The notes under the pieces were generated by a model. It saw only the letters and a program-made list of their open reading frames with translations. It had not been told where the DNA came from and made no database searches. Shown piece after piece: positions 15,499 through 24,015 of a stretch of DNA of 38,533 bases. Numbering within the stretch: position 1 is the stretch's first letter; every line of letters starts with the position of its first letter. Source of the DNA: Oscillibacter valericigenes (GTDB taxonomy: Bacteria > Bacillota > Clostridia > Oscillospirales > Oscillospiraceae); assembly GCF_021531315.1 (NCBI RefSeq), contig NZ_JAFBIQ010000020.1, positions 1-38,533 on the forward strand, read 5' to 3'. A program made the position numbers and the translations under genes.

Positions 15499-17637
15499 AT
15501 GGATGTCGAGAAACTTCCGATTAAATTTTTTGCTCCGCGAGAAGTTGACGAATTAAGAGTAGAACCCGGAGGAAATTCCGAAGTACCAAACTGGGTACTG
15601 ACCGGAGATGAACTAACGCAACGAGCGGCCGAGTTAAATCAGGCATTTGCGCAGTTTTCGAAAGAAGTGAATGAACGAGCAGCGCGAAAATCGGCGGTTC
15701 CATTTACATTTGTCGCCAAGATGTGCAATGATGCGACAGCTAAATCAAGACGAGGAGATATTTCATCACTGTTTCAAGTGGGCGATAAGCCTAGTGTAAT
15801 TGGACTTACGGCATCCGATGAGTTAGTTGTTAAAATCGATTCCGTATCCCAAATGGATGAAATTTCCGCTCGACTAAAAGACTGTGAACGCAATAGTTAT
15901 GCCATTTCTTGTTTGGATACATTTTGGGAGTTTCAGCCAGAAGTTGAGTCGAGTGAAGAAAAATCTGCTTACAAAGTTAAGTTAATTGATTTTCAGGACT
16001 ACGAAACAAACATAGCTATGCAACGTTTGTTTGAACATGCGCTGACTTCGCGGAAAATTGAATATAAAAAATCAAGCTATACGAGTCAGTTTCCGGTATA
16101 TAAGATAGATATGACACCAAAGGCTATCCTTGATGCACTCTATGGTGATGATGCATATGAGATGCTTTTCTCTATTGAGCCTATGCCGAAGTATATTGTA
16201 TCGCTTGATTCGATGCAGGGTGATGCTCCCGTTGATGTTGTGAAACCACTCAAAGGAACGCGCTATGAGACGCTAGGCATTCTAGATAACGGAATTGCTG
16301 CAATTCCACATTTAACACCGTGGATGTCAGATGAGCGATGGACGGTATATCCTGATTCCGAAATTGACCCGACACACGGAACGTTTGTAGCTGGAGTTGC
16401 ACTATACGGGGACATATGTGAAAGAAAAGACTGGGTCGGACACAATGGTATTAGACTGTTTGATGCAGCCATTTTCCCGAATAATCCCAATGGCGTTGAA
16501 GAAGATGAACTTATTGAAAACATTAAAGAAGCCATCAAAGCAAATCATGAAAAAGTGAAGGTATGGAATCTTTCAATAAGCGTTGTTCGACCTATAAGTG
16601 ATACAAAATTTTCTGATTTTGCAATAGCACTTGATGATCTGCAAACCAAGTACAACATTCTTATCTGCAAGTCTGCAGGCAACTGTACGAATTTTATCTC
16701 TGGACGTCCGAAAGGGAGAATTCACGAGGGTGCGGACTCTGTTCGGTCACTGGTTGTAGGTTCTGTGGCTCAAGCCAAGGGACCTGATGATTATGCCGAG
16801 ATTGATAACCCCTCGCCATTTTCTCGTGTAGGACCTGGCCCAGAATATATTATTAAACCAGAGGTGGCGCATTACGGTGGAAATGCTGGAGTAGATAAGG
16901 ACAGAAATCTTGTCACAACTGGTGTAACATCATTCTCAAAGGACGGAAGTCTGTCGAAGAGTGTTGGAACGAGCTTCTCAACACCGCGTATTGCTTCGCT
17001 AGCTACAGGCCTGTATCAAGAATTAGATGAGGATTTTGATCCATTGCTATTGAAAGGCTTAATCATTCACTCAGCTTCATATTCTGAAAAGTTGTTAATA
17101 CCGGAAACAGAGCGTACGAATCAGCTTGGATTTGGTGTACCGAAGAGTATCCCGCAAATTCTTTATAATACTCCGTACGAAGCTACCCTTATTTTGCGCG
17201 ATACCCTTGCTAAGGGCGAAAAAATTGACATTATGGATTTCCCTATGCCCAAATCCTTGATAAGAAACGGATACTACACAGGCCAGATCATTGCGACATT
17301 GGTATATGACCCGATCCTTGACCCTTCACAAGGTATAGAATATTGCCAATCTAACATGGATATAAAGTTTGGCTCATTCGATAAGAAAAACCAACGTGAC
17401 ACAACCAAAAGGAATATTCTTAACCCCGTGGGGAGGGAAGGTGCGAAAAATCTATTTCTTAGTAATTTGTATAGCAAACGGTTGATGCGTGATAATCAGA
17501 CTGAATTTGCGTTAAGAGAACGCCTCCTAATACAGTATGCAGACAAATACTATCCTGTTAAAAAGTATGCCATTGATTTATCCGAACTGTCTGAAGCAAA
17601 TAAGCAAAATTATGCAACAGAGGACAAGCTATGGTAG
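15499..17637 (+). CDS. ietS: Subtilisin-like serine protease of an IetAS-like defence pair
   Basis: 712 residues, no signal peptide, so cytoplasmic. An N-terminal domain of about 250 residues precedes the S8 domain; catalytic triad visible: Asp263 (GILDNG), His293 (THGTFVAG) and Ser492 (GTSFSTP). The oxyanion Asn is in the CKSAGNCTNF stretch. A C-terminal beta-rich region (about 550-700) follows. Starts after AGAAAGGAG with a three-base gap from the ATPase stop, so co-transcribed and coupled. Family knowledge: the protease of IetAS is needed for phage protection; its substrate is not known. Intact. Confidence 0.85.
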   Translation: MDVEKLPIKFFAPREVDELRVEPGGNSEVPNWVLTGDELTQRAAELNQAFAQFSKEVNERAARKSAVPFTFVAKMCNDATAKSRRGDISSLFQVGDKPSVIGLTASDELVVKIDSVSQMDEISARLKDCERNSYAISCLDTFWEFQPEVESSEEKSAYKVKLIDFQDYETNIAMQRLFEHALTSRKIEYKKSSYTSQFPVYKIDMTPKAILDALYGDDAYEMLFSIEPMPKYIVSLDSMQGDAPVDVVKPLKGTRYETLGILDNGIAAIPHLTPWMSDERWTVYPDSEIDPTHGTFVAGVALYGDICERKDWVGHNGIRLFDAAIFPNNPNGVEEDELIENIKEAIKANHEKVKVWNLSISVVRPISDTKFSDFAIALDDLQTKYNILICKSAGNCTNFISGRPKGRIHEGADSVRSLVVGSVAQAKGPDDYAEIDNPSPFSRVGPGPEYIIKPEVAHYGGNAGVDKDRNLVTTGVTSFSKDGSLSKSVGTSFSTPRIASLATGLYQELDEDFDPLLLKGLIIHSASYSEKLLIPETERTNQLGFGVPKSIPQILYNTPYEATLILRDTLAKGEKIDIMDFPMPKSLIRNGYYTGQIIATLVYDPILDPSQGIEYCQSNMDIKFGSFDKKNQRDTTKRNILNPVGREGAKNLFLSNLYSKRLMRDNQTEFALRERLLIQYADKYYPVKKYAIDLSELSEANKQNYATEDKLW

Positions 17638-17690
17638 AGGGATTTACTTCCATCGCCCGACCGCAGTATTACGCCCAATAGCAATAAAAA

Positions 17691-17736
17691 CTCGCGGTGC
17701 AACGCGAAAAACATTGAAATCGCATTGCACCGTGAG
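17691..17736 (+). terminator. Hairpin closing the IetAS-like operon
   Basis: 16-bp arms at 17691-17706 and 17721-17736 (14 of 16 paired), followed by ATGCTTTTATT. Weak U-tract but strong stem. Confidence 0.6.
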
Positions 17737-17792
17737 ATGCTTTTATTCAATAAGAATTCCTGGTTGATTATGCAGAGAATGGCATCATCTGT

Positions 17793-18095
17793 ATGGTAAT
17801 GACCATCATTAGTGTGATGGGGTTGGTGCTTTTGTTCCTTTTGAAAGGAGAAAAAAGGCAGAAGCCTGTGTTTTACTTCATGGCGGTATGGGGCATGGTC
17901 ATCGCATGGATGACGGCGAATAGTTATCCTACCAATTTTATCAAGGAGCAGTTGATTTCTTGGGCATTTGGCGCTCTGGCTGTGATTGCACTGCTGGTAC
18001 AGATTTGCGACAAAAGCGAAAAATCCTTTTTGACGGCGAAGGTGTTGGCAGCGGCATCTGTTGTGCTGGGAATGGCGGCTTTGATTATAGGATAA
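17793..18095 (+). CDS. Small hypothetical membrane protein
   Basis: 100 residues with three or four predicted membrane segments (about 2-18, 25-45, 52-70, 80-99) separated by short charged loops (GEKRQK, CDKSEKS). No good ribosome site. A perfect terminator hairpin follows directly, which supports a real transcription unit. Family not recognised; could be a membrane component of the neighbouring defence operon or unrelated. Confidence 0.5.
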   Translation: MVMTIISVMGLVLLFLLKGEKRQKPVFYFMAVWGMVIAWMTANSYPTNFIKEQLISWAFGALAVIALLVQICDKSEKSFLTAKVLAAASVVLGMAALIIG

Positions 18096-18103
18096 TTCAA
18101 AAA

Positions 18104-18132
18104 ACTCCGCAGGTTTTCTGCGGAGTTTTTTT
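18104..18132 (+). terminator. Rho-independent terminator
   Basis: ACTCCGCAG / CTGCGGAGT with loop GTTTT and seven T's. Confidence 0.9.
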
Positions 18133-18150
18133 ACTTGGTGTTGATGCTGA

Positions 18151-18267
18151 AGTGATATCAAATTCACCAAAAGCAGCAACGATGTGGAGAGCGCGCTGAT
18201 GCTCTATTTTGAGAAGTTGCGGGAAAAAGAGCTGAGCCGGATGAAAAATGTCGATTCGTCCCGCTAG
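18151..18267 (+). pseudogene. 3' remnant of an unknown gene
   Basis: Open frame without a start encoding K-F-T-K-S-S-N-D-V-E-S-A-L-M-L-Y-F-E-K-L-R-E-K-E-L and ending M-K-N-V-D-S-S-R. Clear protein-like composition, helical and charged; the 5' part is missing after the terminator at 18132. Identity unknown. Confidence 0.35.
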
Positions 18268-18289
18268 ACGTTGATTCGTCCCGTATTTG

Positions 18290-18317
18290 TTGACAAATTG
18301 AGAATTTTTATTAGAAT
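18290..18317 (+). promoter_or_regulatory. Possible promoter in the gap 18268-18640
   Basis: TTGACA (18290-18295), 16-bp spacer, TAGAAT (18312-18317). The gap also has two copies of (T/C)GATTCGTCCCG 20 bases apart (18251, 18271). Nothing else is recognised before the ECF sigma gene. Confidence 0.45.
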
Positions 18318-18640
18318 AGGGTTGTAAATTTTTCATCTAACTTTTTATAACCACCGTGCGTTGTTACTAGGCCGTGTCGGATGCGGTATAATCACCAAAA
18401 AAGCATTCCAATACGAAAAATGTTGCAATTAACAGTCCCTGGAAGAACGGCAACCTAACGGAGTGCAAGATGTCCATATCAGAGCGGTGTCACCGAATCG
18501 CAATGAACTTCGTCCGTTATTTTTTCAAAATAGTTGTCACCTATCAGCGGGCTGGACCGTCTATCTATATGACCGGTCATTCGGAGACGTGATGTTTCTG
18601 TTATCACGTTCTCTGTTTCAAGGAAGGAGCAGGCCGCTGG

Positions 18641-19135
18641 ATGTTTACACCACATGAAATCTTGGATAAGGGGTCTTTCTGCACATTGGTGATTGCCTGT
18701 CAGGAGACCATGTTCCGTACGGCCAAGAGCATTCTCCGTCAGGATGAGGATGCCGAGGATGCTGTGCAGGACGCCATCTGCACAGCCTTTGCCAGTCGGG
18801 ACTCTCTGCGAGATGTTCAGCGGTTCAAGCCCTGGCTTCTGCGGATTCTCACCAACAAGTGTTATGACCTCTGCCGGAAACGGCGTCCCACCGTAGATCT
18901 GGAAGATATGGCAGACCGACTACCATCGGAGAGTCAGGACCACGATCAGCGGATGACGCTGTGGCAGGCGGTACTGTCCTTGCCGGAAGACCTGCGAGTG
19001 CCTGTTACCTTGTTTTATTACGAGGACCTTTCCGTGCGTGAGATCGGACAGGTGCTGGGGATCAGTGAAGCGGCGGTGAAAACGCGCCTGTCCCGTGGAC
19101 GGGGGCGGCTGCGCCTTCTGCTGGAAGAAAAATGA
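18641..19135 (+). CDS. ECF sigma factor (SigV-like)
   Basis: 164 residues. Sigma region 2 at about 12-75 (DAEDAVQDAICTAF, KPWLLRILTNKCYD) and region 4 at about 108-160 (LSLPEDLRVPVTLFYYEDLSVREIGQVLGISEAAVKTRLSRGRGRL). ATG 18641 with AAGGAAGGAG further upstream. Followed eight bases later by an RsiV-like anti-sigma gene. Such pairs respond to envelope stress such as lysozyme in other Firmicutes (family knowledge). High GC compared with the region to its left suggests a separate acquisition. Confidence 0.9.
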   Translation: MFTPHEILDKGSFCTLVIACQETMFRTAKSILRQDEDAEDAVQDAICTAFASRDSLRDVQRFKPWLLRILTNKCYDLCRKRRPTVDLEDMADRLPSESQDHDQRMTLWQAVLSLPEDLRVPVTLFYYEDLSVREIGQVLGISEAAVKTRLSRGRGRLRLLLEEK

Positions 19136-19143
19136 GGTGAGAA

Positions 19144-19977
19144 ATGAATCAGTTTGATGAAATTTTGAAAAAAAGAGCGAGGGAGGAACCCTTCCCCCTG
19201 CCGCAGGGTTATGCCGGGCGGGTCTTGCAGACTTGCGCTGCCTTGGAGGAGCCAAAACCTCGGAAGCGATACCCTTTTCGGCAGGTAACCTGGGCCGCAG
19301 CGGTTCTAGCACTGATGATCGTGGTGCCCAATGTGTCTCCGGCGGCAGCAGCCGCCATGGCAGATGTACCGGTGCTGGGTGCCATCGTGCGGGTGATAAC
19401 CTTCCGGAATTATGTCTATGACGACGGGTTCCACAGCGCGGACATCTCCGTGCCGGAGTTGGGGGGAGACGAAGCTGCTCAGACAGTCAATAAACAGGTG
19501 CAGGATTACACCGACCGGCTTATCAAGCAGTTTCAGGAGACCTGCGAGACCATGGAAGAGAACTACGGAGACCTGTCCGTTACCAACTCCGTGGTAACAG
19601 ACAGTGATGTCTGGTTCACCCTCCGCATTGATGCGGTGGAAACCCAGGCCAGCGGCTATCAGTTCAGTCGCTTCTATCACATTGACAAAACCACAAACCA
19701 GGTGGTGAAACTGGAAGACCTGTTCCGTGAGAATTCGGATTATTCCCGTGTGCTGACCGAGGAGGTGCAGCGGCAGATGGAGGAGCAAATGGCTGCGGAC
19801 TCTGGTGCCGCCTATTTTCCGGAGGAGCTGACAGAGATTGATCCGAACCAAAACTTCTATTGGAATGAGCAGGGTGAACTGGTGCTGGTGTTCGATGAAT
19901 ACACCGTGGCTCCTGGTTCTATGGGAATGCCCGAATTTGTCATTCCGCCGGAAATCTATGAAACATTACTAAAATGA
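19144..19977 (+). CDS. RsiV-like anti-sigma factor (DUF3298 domain)
   Basis: 277 residues. Cytoplasmic N-terminus (1-47) for sigma binding, one membrane segment (about 50-68: WAAAVLALMIVVPNVSPAA), and an extracytoplasmic domain (about 75-277) of the DUF4163/DUF3298 type (ALTSxxS replaced by VNKQVQDYTDRLIKQF; FSRFYHIDKTTNQVVKLEDLF). In RsiV of Bacillus this domain binds lysozyme and triggers proteolysis that frees the sigma factor. Same-strand neighbour of the ECF sigma gene, GAGGTGAGAA ribosome site. Confidence 0.85.
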   Translation: MNQFDEILKKRAREEPFPLPQGYAGRVLQTCAALEEPKPRKRYPFRQVTWAAAVLALMIVVPNVSPAAAAAMADVPVLGAIVRVITFRNYVYDDGFHSADISVPELGGDEAAQTVNKQVQDYTDRLIKQFQETCETMEENYGDLSVTNSVVTDSDVWFTLRIDAVETQASGYQFSRFYHIDKTTNQVVKLEDLFRENSDYSRVLTEEVQRQMEEQMAADSGAAYFPEELTEIDPNQNFYWNEQGELVLVFDEYTVAPGSMGMPEFVIPPEIYETLLK

Positions 19978-19989
19978 GGTGACATTAAG

Positions 19990-20298
19990 ATGATGAAACG
20001 GATACTCGCCTGCATGATGGCGGCGATGCTGCTGCTGGCCTGCGCCGGTTGCGGCGAAAAGAAGTCCGGAGAAGCGGCTGAGGAGAAGATCCTCACCGGA
20101 ACCCTGGACGAGGTAAAGGATTTTATGTTCGTGGTTTCAGACCAGAACGGAACCAGCTATGCCCTGAATTTCGAGAAGGAGCCTGAGGGCCTGTCGGACG
20201 TCGCTGTGGGTGACGTAGTGACGGTGACCTATACTGGAGAACTGTCGGAGATCGATCCCTTCACCGGGGTTGTCCTTCAAGTGGAACTGGCGGAATAA
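19990..20298 (+). CDS. Small lipoprotein
   Basis: 102 residues with a lipoprotein signal peptide: M-M-K-R, hydrophobic core, lipobox LACAGC (Cys near 21). The mature part is a short beta-rich domain (TGTLDEVKDFMFVVSD, VGDVVTVTYTGEL) of OB-like appearance. Twelve bases after the anti-sigma gene, so probably in the same operon. Function unknown; envelope location fits the envelope-stress context. Confidence 0.75.
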   Translation: MMKRILACMMAAMLLLACAGCGEKKSGEAAEEKILTGTLDEVKDFMFVVSDQNGTSYALNFEKEPEGLSDVAVGDVVTVTYTGELSEIDPFTGVVLQVELAE

Positions 20299-20329
20299 TG
20301 TTGAAGAATAGGGAGTAACAAACTCCTTT

Positions 20330-20422
20330 CCCGCGAAAGCCTCTCTAGTAAAACGCCGAAAATCCCTGGCAATTGCAGTTCAATATCCTGCTTTTGCCAG
20401 GGATTAGTATCCGCTTTGCGGG
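20330..20422. repeat. Nested inverted repeats
   Basis: Inner perfect 12-bp pair AATCCCTGGCAA (20361-20372) / TTGCCAGGGATT (20394-20405); outer pair CCCGCGAAAGC (20330-20340) / GCTTTGCGGG (20413-20422). No U-tract. It lies between the lipoprotein gene and the truncated SLH gene and may mark a recombination endpoint. Confidence 0.55.
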
Positions 20423-20459
20423 AAGCTAGCAGTTAGCTGACAGAGTAAGTGGATAATAA

Positions 20460-22391
20460 TGCCGTAAGGACAAGGCGAACACCGTTTGGAAGGACACCAA
20501 GAAAGCAGAGGACAGAACACTGCCGTATACCATCACCAAGGCCGCCGCTCCGGTGCTGGACGATATTTCTGTCAGGCAGAAGTACACCTTGTCCACCCAG
20601 CAGAGCAAAGACATCGGCCGCGCGGGGATGCCCGCCGACGCTGGCACCCTGAGCTATGCCAAGGGCACCGAGGATGCTATTCCCTACGTCAGCAGCTGGA
20701 GCGTGAACAACACCACCGGCGAAGTGACCTACACGCTGTCCGGCGGCACCGTTGGCGACACTGTGACCCTGCCCATCAAGATCACCTCCACCAACTACGC
20801 GGATTCCACCGTCAATGTGGTGATCACCCTGACGGATAAGGACACTCCCACGGTCAAAGCCAACGACATCACCGTGACCTACACCGGCTCTGCTGTTCCT
20901 GACAGCGCCATTACCGGCACTGCCAGCGTGGAAGGCACCGCCAGCGTGGAAGGCACCTGGAGCTTCAAGAACGCGGCTCCCGTGAATGTTGCGGACAGCA
21001 GCGACAGAGTGACCGTGGTGTTCACCCCCACGGATACGGCCAACTATGAAACGGTTGAGGATATCATCAAGGTGACCATCAACAAGGCCACCCCCACCGG
21101 TACGCCCGCTTACACCGCCATCACCACCGGTGGCAAGACCCTGGCGGACGCGGCTCTGGCCGTGGGCAGCATCACGCCCGCCGGCGGTTCCATCGCGTGG
21201 GACGTTGCCGCCGACACCGCTGTAACAGCCAACACCGCCTACAACTGGACTTATACTCCCACCAACACGGACAACTATAACAATCTGACCGGAAGTATTA
21301 CGCCCTATGTGGTGTCCTCCTCCGGCGGCGGCTCCTCCTCCAGCACCACCACCAAAACGGAGAAGAATCCCGACGGCTCCACCACCACGACGGTCACTGA
21401 CAAGACCACCGGCACCGTGACGGAGACCACCAAGAACACCAACGGCAGCACCACCGTGGTGGAGACCAAGAAGGACGGCACCGTCACCGAAACCGTCAAG
21501 GCCGCTGACGGCACCACCAGCACCGTTGTTACGGACAGCAGCGGCGAGGTCGCCGAGGTCAAGGTTTCCGTTTCCTCCGCCGCTGTCACGGAGGCCGCCA
21601 AAACCGGCGATGCCGTGACCCTGCCCGTGGAAGTCCCCGCCGCTAAGACCACCGGGGACGCTCCCGCCGTGGAAGTTTCCGTGCCCAAGAGCGCCGGCTC
21701 CGTCAAGGTGGAGATCCCCGTGGAGACCGTCACTCCCGGCACCGTGGCCGTCATCGTGAAGGCCGACGGCACCGAGGAGATCGTGTCTATCTCTATCCCT
21801 ACCGAAACCGGCGTGGTGCTGACCCTGGACGGCAGCGCTACCGTGAAGGTCATTGACAACGTCAAGGTGTTCGAGGACATTCATTCCGTCAATCACTGGG
21901 CAGAGGACGCCGTGGACTTCGCCTCTGCCCGGGGCATCACCGACGGCACCTCTGATACCACCTTCTCTCCCAACGCTTCCTGCACCCGAGCGCAGATCGT
22001 CACCTTCCTGTGGCGGGCGGCCGGGTCTCCTGAGCCCAAGGGCTTGAGCAGCCTTTCCGATGTTCCCGCCGACGCCTACTACGCCAAGGCGGTGGCTTGG
22101 GCATTGGAGAACGGCATCACGGGAGGAACCGGCAACGGTATGTTCAGCCCCGATGCCACCTGCACCCGCAGTCAGAGCGTGACCTTCCTCTATCGCGCAG
22201 CCGGGTCTCCCACGGCTTCTGATGACATCGCGTTCGGCGATGTTACCGCTGAGAGCTACTATGCCGACGCCGTGGCCTGGGCCGCGCAGAACGGCATTAC
22301 CAGTGGCATTGGCAGTGGGCTCTTTGGACCTGCCAATGAGTGCTCTCGGGCTCAGATCGTGACCTTCCTGTACCGTTGGCTGGTCGGGTAA
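20460..22391 (+). pseudogene. SLH-domain surface protein, 5' end missing
   Basis: The frame enters at 20460, after a stop, already inside a repeat domain (KDKANTVWKDTKKAEDRTLPYTITKA) with no signal peptide or ribosome site, so the 5' part is lost. It contains repeated Ig/bacterial-surface-like segments (about 30-250), a Thr/Ser/Gly-rich linker, a beta-rich region rich in TVTET repeats, and three C-terminal SLH domains (VNHWAEDAVDFASARGITDG, YYAKAVAWALENGITGG, YYADAVAWAAQNGITSG; each with TRAQIVTFLWR-type ends) for anchoring to the cell wall. Without secretion signals it cannot work as a surface protein unless rejoined. Confidence 0.8.
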
Positions 22392-22404
22392 TCTAAAAAT
22401 CGAA

Positions 22405-22483
22405 GCCGCTGTCTGACAGCGGCAGAGCAAAAGCCCATAAGAGAGGCGGCGGCTTGGAATAGAAATATTCCTTGCCGCCGCCT
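22405..22483 (+). terminator. Two hairpins after the SLH gene
   Basis: GCCGCTGTC (22405-22413)/GACAGCGGC (22415-22423), then AGGCGGCGGC (22444-22453)/GCCGCCGCCT (22474-22483) with inner GGAAT/ATTCC. GC-rich; the second is followed by TTTG only. Confidence 0.55.
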
Positions 22484-22490
22484 TTGCGTC

Positions 22491-22527
22491 ATCTCCAGCA
22501 GGAATTGGCCTGTTGGAGATTTTTTTC
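22491..22527 (+). terminator. Rho-independent terminator
   Basis: ATCTCCA-g-CAG / CTG-t-TGGAGAT followed by seven T's. Confidence 0.8.
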
Positions 22528-22630
22528 AAATTTTTTTCAAAAAACGCAAGATTTTGCCTGTTCGGATTGGGATAGAGAGTGAAAGGGGAAATAAGCCGAC
22601 CTCTCGGTGCATGAGAGGAGGTGAAAACTC

Positions 22631-23071
22631 TTGAAGCTATCGCCATCTCAAATGAAAACCGTAAGGCATCAGTTTGACAGCTTGTGCAGAAAGGTGCTGC
22701 GGGAGGAAAGCCGCAACTACAAGAAGCAGTTTGCCCGCAGAGCCGAAAAGGAAGTAAACCTTTCGGAGCTGTCAGAAACGGAACTCAGTCTGCTTTATGT
22801 GATGGACGAATACCCCTCTGACAGCACTTTCTTTGATGTGCTGGATTACCGTGTGGCAGTCAAGGATGACCGACTTGCAGAAGCGCTGGCGGCTTTGCCG
22901 AGCAAGAAGCGCGATGTACTCCTGCTGTCGTACTTCCTGGACATGAGCGATACGGAGATCGCTGAAAAGCTCAAGGTGGTCGGTTCGACCATCCATCGCA
23001 GGCGGACAAGCTCTCTCAAAGAATTGAAACTAAGATTGGAGGTTAAGGAGGATGGACAAGAAACAGAATAA
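22631..23071 (+). CDS. Tn916-type sigma-70-like factor
   Basis: 146 residues from TTG 22631 (GGAGGTG at 22617-22623). The C-terminal half is a sigma region-4-like HTH (LPSKKRDVLLLSYFLDMSDTEIAEKLKVVGSTIHRRRTSSLKELK); the N-terminal half is helical. It corresponds in position and appearance to the sigma-like regulator (orf7 type) of Tn916-family elements, which sits before the HTH, excisionase and integrase genes, as here. Regulates conjugative or excision genes in such elements; no conjugation genes are present in this window. Confidence 0.8.
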   Translation: MKLSPSQMKTVRHQFDSLCRKVLREESRNYKKQFARRAEKEVNLSELSETELSLLYVMDEYPSDSTFFDVLDYRVAVKDDRLAEALAALPSKKRDVLLLSYFLDMSDTEIAEKLKVVGSTIHRRRTSSLKELKLRLEVKEDGQETE

Positions 23072-23303
23072 CAAGCATACCCTGCTTCCGTTTTCTGTGA
23101 TCGAAGCGGCAACAACCGGCAATGTTGACGCAATTAATGCCGTCTTGAAGCATTACGAGCCGTACATCGCGGCGTTGGCAACCAGACGCCTCTATGACGA
23201 AAACGGTGTGCCGCATCTGTGCGTGGACGATGAGTTGCGTAAGACGCTGGAAATCAAGCTGATTACGAAGATCCTCAGTTTTGAACTCGTAAAGGCAGCA
23301 TAA
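23052..23303 (+). CDS. Tn916-type HTH protein (orf8-like)
   Basis: 83 residues overlapping the end of the sigma-like gene by 20 bases, behind GTTAAGGAGG. The sequence FSVIEAATTGNVDAINAVLKHYEPYIAALATR resembles the short helix-turn-helix conjugative-transposon proteins that follow the sigma-like gene; the C-terminal CVDDELRKTLEIKLITKIL helix is typical. Coupled expression with the preceding gene. Confidence 0.8.
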   Translation: MDKKQNNKHTLLPFSVIEAATTGNVDAINAVLKHYEPYIAALATRRLYDENGVPHLCVDDELRKTLEIKLITKILSFELVKAA

Positions 23304-23318
23304 CCCCGGTTCATACAC

Positions 23319-23346
23319 GGCGGCGTGTCCCCCTTTCCACGCCGCC
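23319..23346 (+). terminator. Hairpin after the HTH gene
   Basis: GGCGGCGTG (23319-23327) / CACGCCGCC (23338-23346), loop of ten bases, no U-tract. Confidence 0.5.
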
Positions 23347-23799
23347 GCTATGGGCTTTTCCTGCTTGCGGGTATCAGTTATCAATCTCTCTGTTTGATGG
23401 CTGATACGGGCCGACAGGAGCCTTAATCGCACCTTGAAAAAGAAAGCGGCTTATGGACGCAGAATACGGCAGACAGGTACATTCGTGTCAAAGTGAGCCA
23501 CGCGGCAGATCCGCCAAGACCTCTTTTTGCAGAGCGAGCGATTACGATCCAGCCGGAAAGCAGACTGGCAATCTGCCGGCCATGATCTTTGCCACCCCTA
23601 ATGATACTCCCGAATTGAACGCCCTCAAAGCATTGTTCGGCGCACCCATCAGCATGGGCCGAGGTGAAAATCCTGTGGAGCTGCTGCCAGCAGCCGTCTG
23701 TCTGTTTTCCTTTTTTATGACCTGAAAAATTTGTGAATTTGGCGGCACCGTATTACAATTTTGATTGTCGGTACGATGCTGCTTGGAAAGGAGGCTGCT
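23347..23799. other. Gap with a start-less coding remnant
   Basis: A protein-like frame without start (L-E-K-E-S-G-L-W-T-Q-N-T-A-D-R-Y-I-R-V-K-V-S-H...) runs from about 23435 to the stop at 23581-23583; it may be a decayed gene of the Tn916-like module. No other gene is supported. Confidence 0.35.
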
Positions 23800-24000
23800 A
23801 TGGACTACGAAAGCAGCACAATAAATAGTCATTCCGGCAAACGAACCTATACAGTAAAAGAAATATCTGACATCCTTGGTATCGGGAGAACTGCCGCTTA
23901 TAAACTTGTTCACTCTGGCGTATTCAAGACCGTACAGATCGGAACAACGATCAGAGTATCCAAGCAATCTTTTGATGAATGGCTTGATAGACAGATGTAA
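23800..24000 (+). CDS. Excisionase (Xis-type, MerR-like HTH)
   Basis: 66 residues from ATG 23800 behind GAAAGGAGG. Classic excisionase/DNA-binding domain: YTVKEISDILGIGRTAAYKLVHSGVFKTVQIGTTIRVSKQSFDEWL. Immediately precedes integrase B (16 bases), as in Tn916-type and other integrative elements, where it bends attachment-site DNA to favour excision. Confidence 0.88.
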   Translation: MDYESSTINSHSGKRTYTVKEISDILGIGRTAAYKLVHSGVFKTVQIGTTIRVSKQSFDEWLDRQM

Positions 24001-24015
24001 TTCAGGAGGTTTATC

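Noticed and set aside
18251-18283. Two GATTCGTCCCG repeats 20 bases apart, considered as CRISPR or iterons
   Set aside because: Only two copies with one inside a gene remnant; no array, no cas genes in the window.
20433-22646. 737-residue glycine/histidine-rich ORF on the minus strand
   Set aside because: Antisense of the SLH-domain gene; composition is the mirror of the Thr/Val-rich plus-strand protein, with no ribosome site or domain.
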